From a bacterium BMS3Bbin13 (GTDB lineage: Bacteria; Pseudomonadota; Gammaproteobacteria; 21-64-14), in assembly GCA_002897735.1 (NCBI GenBank), contig BDTW01000054.1:1-33941 (forward strand): 33,941 bases of DNA, given 5' to 3'. The translations under genes were made by a program, and so were the position numbers. Each line of letters opens with the position of its first letter. The first letter of the stretch is position 1. The notes below the pieces were generated by a model, which saw only the letters and a program-made list of their open reading frames with translations, was not told the DNA's origin and ran no database searches. This document shows, piece after piece, positions 1-7,887 of the stretch.

Positions 1-62
1 GAAGGCTTGGAGTCGTTGCATAACCCAATTCTACTCTTTCCGGTTCTATGCGCGATAACCAA

Positions 63-110
63 GGACGGCTACGCCGTCCGCGCTATCCTTCCCCGCCCTC
101 AACGGCGGGG
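63..110. repeat. Pair of GC-rich hairpins
   Basis: Two perfect stem-loops lie side by side. GGACGGC (63-69) pairs with GCCGTCC (73-79) around a 3-base loop. CCCCGCC (91-97) pairs with GGCGGGG (104-110) around a 6-base loop. The second is followed by a CTTGCC motif that also occurs inside the palindrome at 14214-14231, so this looks like a degenerate member of the dispersed intergenic palindrome family in this window. No T-tract follows, so a classical terminator is not indicated. Confidence 0.6.
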
Positions 111-308
111 CTTGCCGCGCACCGGGTCAAATGCGTCATGGTTCGTCCTTCAAAACCGACGAAGCATCTTCGACCTCATGGGGATTCCACGATCCGCTTC
201 CCATTGCGTCGGGTTGTCGGTGCGGAAAGCGATTCGAATGCGCGAACGATTTCAGGACAACCCGTGGCGTATGGGGTGCGGGGTGCGGTCGTCACGGTCA
301 TCGGTGTA

Positions 309-331
309 GGGGCGGGTCTCAGACCCGCCCC
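309..331. repeat. Perfect 11+1+11 intergenic palindrome
   Basis: GGGGCGGGTCT at 309-319 is the exact reverse complement of AGACCCGCCCC at 321-331, with one base between. It is preceded by GTAG, as are the palindromes at 10960 and 14445, which ties it to the same dispersed family. A decayed relative lies at about 2350-2387 (GGCTCTCAGGCCCGCCCC). Confidence 0.7.
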
Positions 332-741
332 TTTCGCCCCATCAGAACGTAACGGGAGACCCGACACCCCGAGGGTTCACCGGAGCGTCGCACCGCTCCC
401 TGCGCACGACCAGCCCGACCAAGAACCTCAACCGCCCCATCGAGACCCACACCCGCAACGTCAAGCGCCGGTGAGGAGATGACCCGGCGCCGAGTGAGCG
501 CGGCATTGCCCGGCGCGGAGAAGCGGCTTCGTCTGGTGCGCGGTCATCGCAACCTGCGCCCGCCCGTCACCACGCCATCCTCGATACCCGCTCCCCGGGG
601 GGTTACCAGAAACCGTAAGAGTCGTCTAAAATCCGGGGTCGTGGAGTCCGCCGCCTCCCGAAGTTCAACAGTGGGTGGGACAATCCCCGGAAACCCGATT
701 TGGGTTGCGGTTGCCCAACTTAAAGAGACGATCGTTCTCAT

Positions 742-2283
742 ATGGATTCGGGTCGAATCGGCATGCCACGAAAAAAGACGCCGGTCTCAAAACGCGCACC
801 AAAACAGCGAACATCGACACGCCGTTGGCTCGAGGAACGGTCTCAAGAAGAACTTGTCGATTTCATCCTGGGGGTCGCACAGGAGTATCCGCGGGTCAGG
901 GAACTCCTGGCCAGCCACACCAATCTGAAACAAGGCAAGATCGACCTGGTCAGGGATGCCATCCGCAAGGATATCGAAGCGTTGGAGCCGGATTGGCCGG
1001 ACGATGACACCTTCGGCGCGGACAGCGACTTTGCCCATATCGCCGAACGACTGGCCGCGATGCTCGATGCAGGTTATGCGGATGAGGTGGTCGAGTTGGG
1101 GGAAGTATTTCTGCGGCTGGCACCAAAATGTTATGAATACAGCCACTACGATGATTGGAGTATCGAATCCGGCATATCGGAATGCCTGGATATCATATTG
1201 GAAGCGCTACCTCGCTCATCGCTCCCGCCCGCCGAGCAGCTCCTGTGGTATATCGATGCCGAATTGAAGGACGATTACGCTATTTTCGACAACACCAAAG
1301 ACTTCATCAAGAAGCAGTGTTATAAGAAGGCGGACTGGCAGGTCGTTTCCACGATCCTGGAAAAACGCCTCCAAACACAAGCGGTACCGGCGGACAATGC
1401 CGGGTCCAAAAACCATTATAAACGCAAGAACCTGACACGATGGTTGCAAACCGCTCTGGAGAGAAGCGGCCGCCAAACCGACATCATCCAACTGTTGCAA
1501 CGGGAAGCCCCCGTCACTCACGGCTACGGCGAACTGGTGTCGGCCCTCCTCACCGCCGGCCGCGACCAGGAAGCACGCGACTGGATAATCAAAGGGTTCG
1601 CAAAAACCATTGACCATCTTCCAGGGGTCGCTTGGCGACTGGCCGAACAACTTCGGGACATGGCCGCGCGGAAAAACCGGCACATCGAAATCGCTTCTTT
1701 GCTGGCACTGGAATTCTTTTACCAGCCCGACACGGCGCTGTACCACAAACTGGAAAAAACGGCCAAACGCATCCGGCGCTGGCCGGCCGTACGGAAGTCG
1801 CTTTTAGCCTACCTGGAAACCGGGGTACGTCCCGATCTTCACAAGACCAAGACCCCCTCTTCAAACTGGCCGCTTCCACCGAGCGGCCTGCTACCGCCAA
1901 AAGCCAAAGGGGGCGCCGACGTCCACCCCGACACCGACGTTCTCATCGATATCGCCATTTACGAAAAACGACCGGACGATGTGCTGAAGTGGTATCACCT
2001 GGGCCATAAAAGCCCCTGTTACCACGAAACGGATAATTCAGTCGCCGAAGCGGTGAAATCCACGCACCCCGATGAAGCACTGACTATCTGGAAACGAGTG
2101 GTTGAGTGGGAAATCGACCGGGTCAAACCCGCCTCTTATAAAGTGGCGGTCGCCTATCTGAAAAAAGTGCGCGCACTATATCAAAAAAGAAAACGCCCTG
2201 ATGAATGGAACGCCTATCTCTCGACCTTGAAACTACAACACAAGGCCAAGCGGCGGTTGGTTGAGATGCTGGGCTCCTTGTAA
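742..2283 (+). CDS. Helical-repeat protein resembling the C-terminal half of SWIM zinc-finger family proteins
   Basis: A 513-residue soluble protein of unknown function. After a basic N-terminus, residues of about 29-60 read WLEERSQEELVDFILGVAQ, a pattern I associate with the region after the SWIM zinc finger in large SWIM-family proteins. The rest is alpha-helical with repeat-like pairs of helices, resembling TPR or HEAT scaffolds. No SWIM CxCx(n)CxH motif is present, so this would be a stand-alone scaffold. Two starts are possible: ATG 742, and ATG 763 (MPRKKTPVSKR). Neither has a strong ribosome site. The base composition is clearly less GC-rich than the neighbours, with many A/T-ending codons, which suggests a different origin. 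No operon partner is seen, and the next gene starts about 300 bases on. The reading frame is convincing; the function is not known. Confidence 0.75.
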   Translation: MDSGRIGMPRKKTPVSKRAPKQRTSTRRWLEERSQEELVDFILGVAQEYPRVRELLASHTNLKQGKIDLVRDAIRKDIEALEPDWPDDDTFGADSDFAHIAERLAAMLDAGYADEVVELGEVFLRLAPKCYEYSHYDDWSIESGISECLDIILEALPRSSLPPAEQLLWYIDAELKDDYAIFDNTKDFIKKQCYKKADWQVVSTILEKRLQTQAVPADNAGSKNHYKRKNLTRWLQTALERSGRQTDIIQLLQREAPVTHGYGELVSALLTAGRDQEARDWIIKGFAKTIDHLPGVAWRLAEQLRDMAARKNRHIEIASLLALEFFYQPDTALYHKLEKTAKRIRRWPAVRKSLLAYLETGVRPDLHKTKTPSSNWPLPPSGLLPPKAKGGADVHPDTDVLIDIAIYEKRPDDVLKWYHLGHKSPCYHETDNSVAEAVKSTHPDEALTIWKRVVEWEIDRVKPASYKVAVAYLKKVRALYQKRKRPDEWNAYLSTLKLQHKAKRRLVEMLGSL

Positions 2284-2579
2284 ATCACGCGAGCAGGAAG
2301 GCCGATAAACGAAGAGCCGTGCGGATGATAAGGGTGTGTGCGGGGTTATCGGTGGGGAGGACGGCTCTCAGGCCCGCCCCTACCTTATCCCGGAATTTAC
2401 GGCCGTTCCCCCAACCTTGGGCGCGGGGTCGGGAGAGGAATCGCCCCGGGCCGGGGAAAAGGCCCGCGCCCCTACTCCGGGGGCGCGGAGTCTGTCATAA
2501 TGCCCGAGTCTTAAGGTCAGGCTTTCCCCGGGCGATGCCGCGGCGGAATCGTCGGCCCGTTGGAGGAATCGAAAGGAAC

Positions 2580-3716
2580 ATGTCGAGCGCCGGCAATGTC
2601 ATACCACTGCGCGAGGCGGCACCGGGCGGCACCGTCACCATCCGCCTTCCGGGTCCGTTCGAGATGTGGCACGGCGGAATCCTGCCGGAAGTCCGGTTGG
2701 CCTGCGAGACGTGGGGTAAGCTGAACGCCGCGCGCGACAATGCCGTATTGCTGTTCCCCGGTCTCTCGCCCGGGCCGCACGCGGCTTCCTCGGCGGAGAA
2801 TCCGACACCGGGTTGGTGGGAATACATGATCGGACCCGGGCGGCCGATCGACACGCGGCACTATTTCGCCGTGTGCGTGAACTCCCTCGGGGGGTGCTTC
2901 GGGACCACCGGCCCGGCGTCCATCGATCCGCACACCCGGGAACCCTACCGGCTGAACTTCCCGGAACTGGCGGTGGAAGACATCGCCGCGAGCGCGCACG
3001 GGGCGGTCGAGGCGCTGGGCATCGAGCGGCTGCACGCGGTGGTCGGGGCCTCGCTCGGCGGCATGGCGGCGCTCGCCTACGCCATGCAGTTCCCCGATGG
3101 ACTGGACGATCTGGTGGCGATCTCCTCGGCGACGCGCGCCACGCCGTTCACCATCGCACTGCGCTCCCTGCAGCGCGAGATCATCCGCAACGACCCGGAA
3201 TGGCGGAGCGGGTTCTACGCGCCCGGCAAGGGACCGCGCGAGGGCATGCGTCTGGCGCGCAAGCTCGGGCTGGTATCCTACCGCTCGGCCGTGGAATGGC
3301 AGCAGCGCTTCGCGCGCGAGCGGGTAAAGACCGCGGCCGAGGAGCAGACGCCCTTCGGTATCGAGTTCGAGATCGAGGCCTACCTGGAACACAATGCACA
3401 GAAGTTCGTGGACTGCTTCGACGCCAATGCCTACCTTTACCTCTCGCGCGCCATGGATCGGTTCGATGCGGCCGAACACGGCGGCACGGTCGAGGCGGGT
3501 CTGGCGCGCATCCAGGCGCGGCGCACGCTCGTGATCGGCGTGGAGACGGACTTCCTGTTTCCCATGCAGCAGCAGGAAGAGATCGCGGCGAGCCTCTACT
3601 CGCTGGGCCGCAACGTGACCTTCGTTCCGCTGGCATCGATCCACGGCCACGACGCCTTCCTGATCGACCGCGAGCGGTTCGCGCCGGTGATGGCCCGCTT
3701 CTTCGCCGAGGCGTGA
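2580..3716 (+). CDS. metX: MetX-family acyltransferase, probable serine (or homoserine) O-succinyltransferase
   Basis: A 378-residue alpha/beta hydrolase-fold acyltransferase that would acylate the hydroxyl of L-serine or L-homoserine for cysteine or methionine synthesis in the cytoplasm. The nucleophile elbow GASLGGM puts the catalytic Ser at 158, with Asp324 (GVETDFLFP) and His357 (IHGHDAFL) completing the triad. Several stretches match, as I recall it, the Xanthomonas-type protein reassigned as serine O-succinyltransferase: ACETWG, GWWEYMIGPG, CVNSLGGC, ALRSLQREIIR, ARKLGLVSYRSAVEW and AYLYLSRAMDRFD. Classical MetX proteins instead have ETYG, NNLGGC and GGSLGGM. The frame is open from 2319, but the family N-terminus fits ATG 2580, which follows AAAGGA. 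ATG 2535 is an alternative. The 103-residue gene follows after 38 bases, probably co-transcribed. Family is certain; substrate is inferred. Confidence 0.88.
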   Translation: MSSAGNVIPLREAAPGGTVTIRLPGPFEMWHGGILPEVRLACETWGKLNAARDNAVLLFPGLSPGPHAASSAENPTPGWWEYMIGPGRPIDTRHYFAVCVNSLGGCFGTTGPASIDPHTREPYRLNFPELAVEDIAASAHGAVEALGIERLHAVVGASLGGMAALAYAMQFPDGLDDLVAISSATRATPFTIALRSLQREIIRNDPEWRSGFYAPGKGPREGMRLARKLGLVSYRSAVEWQQRFARERVKTAAEEQTPFGIEFEIEAYLEHNAQKFVDCFDANAYLYLSRAMDRFDAAEHGGTVEAGLARIQARRTLVIGVETDFLFPMQQQEEIAASLYSLGRNVTFVPLASIHGHDAFLIDRERFAPVMARFFAEA

Positions 3717-3754
3717 GCGGAACCGCACGTCTCTCCGGATTCGACCGAGAATTC

Positions 3755-4066
3755 ATGCCCAGACCGCGCAAACTGACCTACGTGGGACTCGATGCCGATG
3801 CCTATGGGGGCATGACGCCCACCGGGACGATCATCCGCGATGCCTGGGTGTTCGGCCTGCTGGCGGAAGAGGAGACCTGCACGGGCTGGTCCTATGAACA
3901 GATCCAGGCCCTGTACGATCGGGTCAGCGCCGCGTGGGAGCCCTATGGCCATCTGGTCAGCCGGCTGTCGCCGGAATTCGCCGAGCGCCACCATCGGATC
4001 TACGATGCGGCGACCGGGCGTGCGCGCGCCCTCGGCTGGCCGCCGCCGCTCGACGAAGAGGATTGA
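3755..4066 (+). CDS. Conserved small hypothetical protein
   Basis: A 103-residue soluble protein beginning MPRPRKLTYVGLDADAYGGM. The YVG-D-YGGMTPTG start, the DAWVFGL segment and the WEPYGHLVSRL stretch look conserved and I believe I have seen them in other beta- and gammaproteobacterial small proteins, but I do not know a function. The open frame begins far upstream on an antisense-type reading. ATG 3755 is the natural start because recognisable sequence begins there. It lies 38 bases after the acyltransferase gene in the same direction, and ends 36 bases before a convergent gene, with a 12-bp hairpin in between. Confidence 0.75.
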   Translation: MPRPRKLTYVGLDADAYGGMTPTGTIIRDAWVFGLLAEEETCTGWSYEQIQALYDRVSAAWEPYGHLVSRLSPEFAERHHRIYDAATGRARALGWPPPLDEED

Positions 4067-4068
4067 GG

Positions 4069-4109
4069 CCGCTGATCGCCTGCGCCACCGCGGCCGGGGC
4101 GATCAGCGG
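4069..4109. terminator. Hairpin between convergent genes, possible two-way terminator
   Basis: CCGCTGATCGCC (4069-4080) pairs perfectly with GGCGATCAGCGG (4098-4109) around a 17-base loop. It starts two bases after the stop of the plus-strand 103-residue gene and its right arm contains the stop codon of the minus-strand DUF2784 gene (4103-4105). There is no T-tract on either strand, so it may act as a 3'-end stabiliser or processing barrier rather than as an intrinsic terminator. Confidence 0.5.
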
Positions 4110-4570
4110 GGCGTATCGGGGGGTCGGTGCGATCCCGGCCGGGCGGCGCGTGCGGCCGGAGGGTGCGGATCTTCCGGAGGCGCCGGCGCGGCGTCGCGTG
4201 ACCGGCCTCGCATGACGGCGCGGCGCACGGCGCCCAAATAGACCGTGAGGTTGAAGGCGACCAGCAACGCGCCCAACACGATCTGCAGTTCATGCGTGAG
4301 GCCCGGTGGATAGAGCAGGCGCCCGACGTAGTGTTCGATGAAACCGCCCCGGTAACCGGTCTCCCCGGCGCGCAGTCGCAGCCGCACTTCGAGGATCGTG
4401 AGCGGGCAGATCGCACCGCTGAATTCCACCCAGGCCGCCCACAGCAGCGCCGGCAGGTGTAACCAGGCCGCGCGTGCCCACCGCCATACCAGCACGCCGC
4501 CGAACACCGCGAACAGCACGAAGGCGAGATGCACGAGCATCACCGCATCGGCCAGTACGCCATCCGGCAT
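4103..4570 (-). CDS. DUF2784 family membrane protein
   Basis: A 155-residue integral membrane protein. Three hydrophobic segments are visible at about residues 6-28, 36-58 and 92-115. The family hallmarks are present: CPLT after the second segment, and FIEHYVGRLLYPPGLT before the third. The function of the family is not known. The last ~35 residues are a charged, proline- and arginine-rich tail that probably lies in the cytoplasm. The gene starts 18 bases after the stop of the alpha/beta hydrolase on the same strand, so the two probably form a small operon. Confidence 0.85.
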   Translation of the reverse strand: MPDGVLADAVMLVHLAFVLFAVFGGVLVWRWARAAWLHLPALLWAAWVEFSGAICPLTILEVRLRLRAGETGYRGGFIEHYVGRLLYPPGLTHELQIVLGALLVAFNLTVYLGAVRRAVMRGRSRDAAPAPPEDPHPPAARAARPGSHRPPDTPR

Positions 4571-4588
4571 GTCCGTGCCCGGCGCCGC

Positions 4589-5461
4589 TCAGGCGTCGGC
4601 CTCCGCACGCCGCGCCGCGGAGACCGCAGGCAGATGCCGTTCCATCCAGCGCGCGACGTCGGCCAGCACGCGCTCGCGGATCGTGTCGTTGAACAGCTCA
4701 TGGTAACCGCCCGGATACTCGAGCAGTTCCCTGTCCGGGAACAGCACGCGGCGTGTGAAGCGCCGGCTGCCCTCCGGCGGCACCAGGCGATCCGCGCCGC
4801 CGTGTACGATCAGCAACGGCACGCGCCACTCACGTGCGTGCGCCTCGACGCGCTGCGCCGCACGCCGCAACTCCACGGCGAGCCGCGCGGTGCCGCGATC
4901 ATGGGTCAGCGGGTCGGTCTCGATCGAGCGCATCACCCGTGCGTCGCGGGTGACGTCGCCGGGCCTCAGCGGCAGACGCACGGAAAAGCGCGGGTACAGG
5001 CGGTTGAGCGCATAGGCCAGGATCCAGAGCGCGCGCGGCAGGGCGATCCGCCCGAGGGCCGGCGCGGAGGCGATCACACCCCGCAGGCCCTCGGGATGGA
5101 CCAGGACGTAGTCGAGTACGATCACACCGCCCATACTGTGGCCGAGCAGGAAGCGCGGCAGCCCCGGTTCCCGGTCGGTGACGTACGCCAGGAAGGCGGC
5201 GAGGTCCTCGCGGTAGTCGCGCCACGAATCGATGTAGCCGCGCGGGCCGGGCGAGCGCCCGTGGCCGCGCAGATCGAAGGCATAGATCGCATAGCCGAGC
5301 GGGGCGAAATGGTCCACCACGGTTCCATAGCGGCCGGAGTGCTCCGCCAGGCCGTGCACGATCACCAGCACGGCGCGCGGGCGCGGCAGGCGCCAGCTGC
5401 GATAGTGCAACGCCAGCCCCCCACGGCCCGGAAAGGTCCCCTCGTCGGCCGTCACGCTCAC
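4589..5461 (-). CDS. Alpha/beta hydrolase, lysophospholipase or monoacylglycerol-lipase type
   Basis: A 290-residue enzyme of the Hydrolase_4 (serine aminopeptidase S33-like) family, probably acting on lipid esters. An oxyanion-hole motif HGLAEHSGRY is at about 36-45 and DLRGHGRSPGPRG at 63-75, both typical of lysophospholipase L2 and monoacylglycerol-lipase homologues. The nucleophile elbow GHSMGG gives Ser109. Asp224 (GGADRLVPP) and His254 (GGYHELFND) complete the triad. There is no signal peptide, so it is probably cytoplasmic. The length is normal for the family. It is followed after 18 bases by the DUF2784 membrane protein. The exact substrate cannot be read from the sequence. Confidence 0.88.
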   Translation of the reverse strand: MSVTADEGTFPGRGGLALHYRSWRLPRPRAVLVIVHGLAEHSGRYGTVVDHFAPLGYAIYAFDLRGHGRSPGPRGYIDSWRDYREDLAAFLAYVTDREPGLPRFLLGHSMGGVIVLDYVLVHPEGLRGVIASAPALGRIALPRALWILAYALNRLYPRFSVRLPLRPGDVTRDARVMRSIETDPLTHDRGTARLAVELRRAAQRVEAHAREWRVPLLIVHGGADRLVPPEGSRRFTRRVLFPDRELLEYPGGYHELFNDTIRERVLADVARWMERHLPAVSAARRAEADA

Positions 5462-5590
5462 CGCGCCGGGCGCGCGGGCGCGGCGGCGAATCGTCGTGCG
5501 ATCGCGCCGGGCGCGGCATTCGTGTCTACCATCGATTCACGCCCTCTGCCGCGCCCGACGACCGGTCGACCGCTTGCCGCCGGGGCGGCC

Positions 5591-6100
5591 TCACCCCCCG
5601 GACGGCGGGCGCTGTCCGCCGGCGAGCCGCGCCGCGATCTTCTCCAGCGTCTGCGCGGAATCCAGTTCGCGGTACGGCTCCATATCCCGCAGGGTCTGCT
5701 GCAGCAGCGGCCCGATCTCTTCGAGATGCCGCAGCACCCGATCGACCTCCTCCACAGCACCCGCACGGGCCGGGCCGACCGTGTCCGATATAGACTGCTC
5801 GAGGCCGGCGGCGGCCGCGGTCAGGCGCAAGAGTTCGATCCCCTCGCGCGCCATACCGTAGGCGAAAAACCCCGCGATCCGCACCCGGCCCACATACTCG
5901 GGGAGGGCGTCGCCGCGAGCGGCTGCGTTTCCGGCGCCGGCGAGTTGCAGGCCGCTTTCCCGGAACAACGGCGCCAGCTCGGTGAGCGCCTGTTCGATCT
6001 CGATCAGGCGCCGGAAGTGGGACCGGACCGCGAAACACTCCGGTCGCTTCACCGACCGCGCCGCCGCACCACCTTCATCGGACTCGTGTTTTTCTATCAC
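5591..6100 (-). CDS. Hypothetical helical protein
   Basis: A soluble, mostly alpha-helical protein of about 169 residues that I do not recognise. I chose GTG 6100 because GAGGG lies at a good distance upstream (GAGGG-TACGC-G before GTG) and because residues before it in the longer frame, which is open to 6256, look like random arginine- and glycine-rich translation. The body has regular heptad-like spacing, for example VRSHFRRLIEIEQALTELA and VDRVLRHLEEIGPLLQQTL, suggesting coiled-coil or helical-bundle packing. The C-terminus is a short glycine/proline tail. It lies 130 bases upstream of the hydrolase gene on the same strand and could share its transcript. Confidence 0.55.
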   Translation of the reverse strand: MIEKHESDEGGAAARSVKRPECFAVRSHFRRLIEIEQALTELAPLFRESGLQLAGAGNAAARGDALPEYVGRVRIAGFFAYGMAREGIELLRLTAAAAGLEQSISDTVGPARAGAVEEVDRVLRHLEEIGPLLQQTLRDMEPYRELDSAQTLEKIAARLAGGQRPPSGG

Positions 6101-6262
6101 CGCGTACCCTCGGGCCGTGATCGCGGCCGGCGCCCGGCCCTCCACCGAACCGGATCGGGCCCGGACACGGCCCAGTATACCCGCGCCGGTCCGGCAGATC
6201 GGTCCCGGCGACGAGAAGGGCGCGTCGCGCCATCGGAAATTCGTGAGGCCCGTCACGGAACT

Positions 6263-6290
6263 TGATCTCCGCCGGGTTTTCTATATGGTA
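6263..6290 (+). promoter_or_regulatory. Possible sigma-70 promoter of the 45-residue ORF
   Basis: TTGATC (6263-6268) is followed after 16 bases by TATGGT (6285-6290). This local AT-rich patch lies in otherwise GC-rich sequence, 38 bases before the ATG at 6329. Both boxes match consensus only in part. Confidence 0.35.
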
Positions 6291-6328
6291 TTGGGATCGT
6301 AGGGAAGGGGGAACTGGAGGGTTTGACT

Positions 6329-6466
6329 ATGCGTTTTCTGAAGAAGGAGTTGACAAAGGCCTATACCCTGGTCCATGTCCGGCGGGAATTCCGGGAACAG
6401 CGGAAGAACGGGGCCCCCAACCGAGAGAGGGTACCGGAACCGCCCACCGCGCCGCCCCCCAAGTAA
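6329..6466 (+). CDS. Small basic protein of 45 residues
   Basis: This short ORF starts MRFLKKELTKAYTLVHVRREF and ends in a proline-rich tail (VPEPPTAPPPK). A strong ribosome site, GGAGGG at 6317-6322, sits seven bases before ATG 6329. A promoter-like patch lies upstream and an 8-bp hairpin begins seven bases after the stop, so it has the parts of an independent gene. The first 30 residues can form a positively charged amphipathic helix, which could bind a membrane face or nucleic acid. I recognise no family. It runs between two minus-strand genes. Confidence 0.55.
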   Translation: MRFLKKELTKAYTLVHVRREFREQRKNGAPNRERVPEPPTAPPPK

Positions 6467-6472
6467 GCTCGC

Positions 6473-6494
6473 CGGCCGCCCATCCAGGCGGCCG
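6473..6494 (+). terminator. Hairpin after the 45-residue ORF
   Basis: CGGCCGCC (6473-6480) pairs with GGCGGCCG (6487-6494) around CATCCA. It starts seven bases after the stop of the small ORF. No T-tract follows. A second short stem (CGGGC-ATGA-GCCCG) lies just downstream. It is supportive of an independent short transcript, not proof. Confidence 0.4.
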
Positions 6495-6618
6495 CAAATC
6501 GGGCATGAGCCCGGGTGGGTTCGTTTCCCCTTCGTTCCGTGCCGCCGTACTTGCCGAATCCCGCATTAGAGGGTCGTGCCCCGCGCGCGTCGGTGCAATT
6601 CCCCGGCTGAGCGTCCGA

Positions 6619-7887
6619 TCATGCGCCCTTGCGGTGCATTTTCACCTCGACCGCACGCAGGGCTTCGATCATCTGCTTGTCTTTGGTCTTGCGGAACTCC
6701 GCCGCGGTCAGGCGTTTCTCGTCCTGGGGCCGAAGCGGCAGCACGTCCGGCGGCAGACTGACGACCTTCTGCGGCTCGATACCCCGGTGCCAAATGGTGT
6801 GCCCGTCCGGGGTGAGCCACTCCTCCACTGCCAGCATCAGGGCGGCACCGTTGGACAGCGGGAACTCCTGCAGCACGGTCCCGGTCCCGAAGGTCTTCTC
6901 GCCCACCAGCTCCGCCCGGGCGGCGTCCTTCAGAGCGCCCGCGACGATCTCCGAGGCACTCGCCGTGCCGGGGTTGATCAGCACCACCATGGGCAGGCGC
7001 GTCTTGCGGACATCGCCCAGCACCGGCACGCGGTGCACCTGCCCGTTCACGTTCTTTTCAAGCAGCACATTACCACCGTGCAGGAACTGGCTCGCTACGC
7101 CGATCGCCTGCGACAACAGGCCGCCGGGGTTGTTGCGCAGGTCCAGGATCAGGCCCGCGGCGCCGTGCGCACGCACCTGCGCCAAGGCCTTTTCCAGCGC
7201 ACGCGAGGTTCCCTCGCTGAACGAGGCGATGCGCACGTCGGCCACCCGGGTTCCGGGCAACATGTGCCAGGTAACGCTGTGCAGCTTGATCACCGCGCGC
7301 ACGATCGGGACGTTGCGCGTCTTGCCGGTCTTGGGGGCGCGCAGCGACAGGACCACGGTGGTGCCCGCAGGCCCGCGGATCTTGCGCACCACCTGTTCCA
7401 GGGATTCGCCGGCGACGTCCTTGCCGCCGACCTTGAAGATGATGTCGCCGGGGCGCAGGCCGGCCTTTTGCGCCGGCGATCCGTCGAGCGGCGCTACGAC
7501 GACCACATGCCGATCCCGCATGCGCACCTCCGCGCCGATGCCGGCGAAGTGGCCCTGAACCGCGTCACGCGCCTCCTTGACCATCTCGGGGCTCAGGAAA
7601 GTGCTGTGCCCGGTGTCGCCCAGAGAATCGACCATGCCGCTGATCGCGGCATAGGTCATCTTGGTCGGTTTGATCGCCGCGCGATCGACATAGTGCCCGT
7701 CGATCAGATTCCAGGCCTCGGCCATGAGCCGGAAGTCGGGCGCTGCGGCGACCGGGATACGGTCCGGCGGCACCACCCCGGCGAGAATCTGGCGATCCAC
7801 GACCACGCCGGTCACGACGCCGCTGAGCAGCCACAGGATGCCCACCGCGACGACCCGCAGGTGGCTGGAACGCTTGCCGATAGTCAC
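6619..7887 (-). CDS. ctp: S41 family C-terminal processing peptidase (Ctp/Prc type) with PDZ domain
   Basis: A 422-residue serine peptidase that would act in the periplasm, cutting proteins from the C-terminus. It begins with a short positively charged stretch and one hydrophobic segment (about 9-30) serving as signal anchor. The N-terminal helical region follows, then a PDZ domain (about 108-190, with GIGAEV and AGLRPGDII), then the S41 core. Catalytic residues are visible: Ser310 in NPGTASASEI and Lys331 in GEKTFGTGTV. LDLRNNPGG is the conserved strand before the active site. Length is normal. The PEBP-family gene lies upstream on the same strand, but a 438-base gap makes a shared transcript uncertain. 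Confidence 0.92.
   Translation of the reverse strand: MTIGKRSSHLRVVAVGILWLLSGVVTGVVVDRQILAGVVPPDRIPVAAAPDFRLMAEAWNLIDGHYVDRAAIKPTKMTYAAISGMVDSLGDTGHSTFLSPEMVKEARDAVQGHFAGIGAEVRMRDRHVVVVAPLDGSPAQKAGLRPGDIIFKVGGKDVAGESLEQVVRKIRGPAGTTVVLSLRAPKTGKTRNVPIVRAVIKLHSVTWHMLPGTRVADVRIASFSEGTSRALEKALAQVRAHGAAGLILDLRNNPGGLLSQAIGVASQFLHGGNVLLEKNVNGQVHRVPVLGDVRKTRLPMVVLINPGTASASEIVAGALKDAARAELVGEKTFGTGTVLQEFPLSNGAALMLAVEEWLTPDGHTIWHRGIEPQKVVSLPPDVLPLRPQDEKRLTAAEFRKTKDKQMIEALRAVEVKMHRKGA

Larger units (their letters stand above)
1..741. other. Gene-free left edge with palindromic repeats
   Basis: I see no convincing gene here. The open frames have arginine- and proline-rich translations with no family resemblance, and they overlap each other on both strands. 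The stretch holds two adjacent hairpins at 63-110 and a perfect palindrome at 309-331, described separately. A gene could end just left of the window, but nothing inside shows it. Composition changes near 640-740, just before the first real gene. Confidence 0.6.

Noticed and set aside
4529-6265. 578-residue plus-strand frame over the hydrolase and hypothetical genes
   Set aside because: It is antisense to a hydrolase with a complete catalytic triad and has no recognisable domain of its own.
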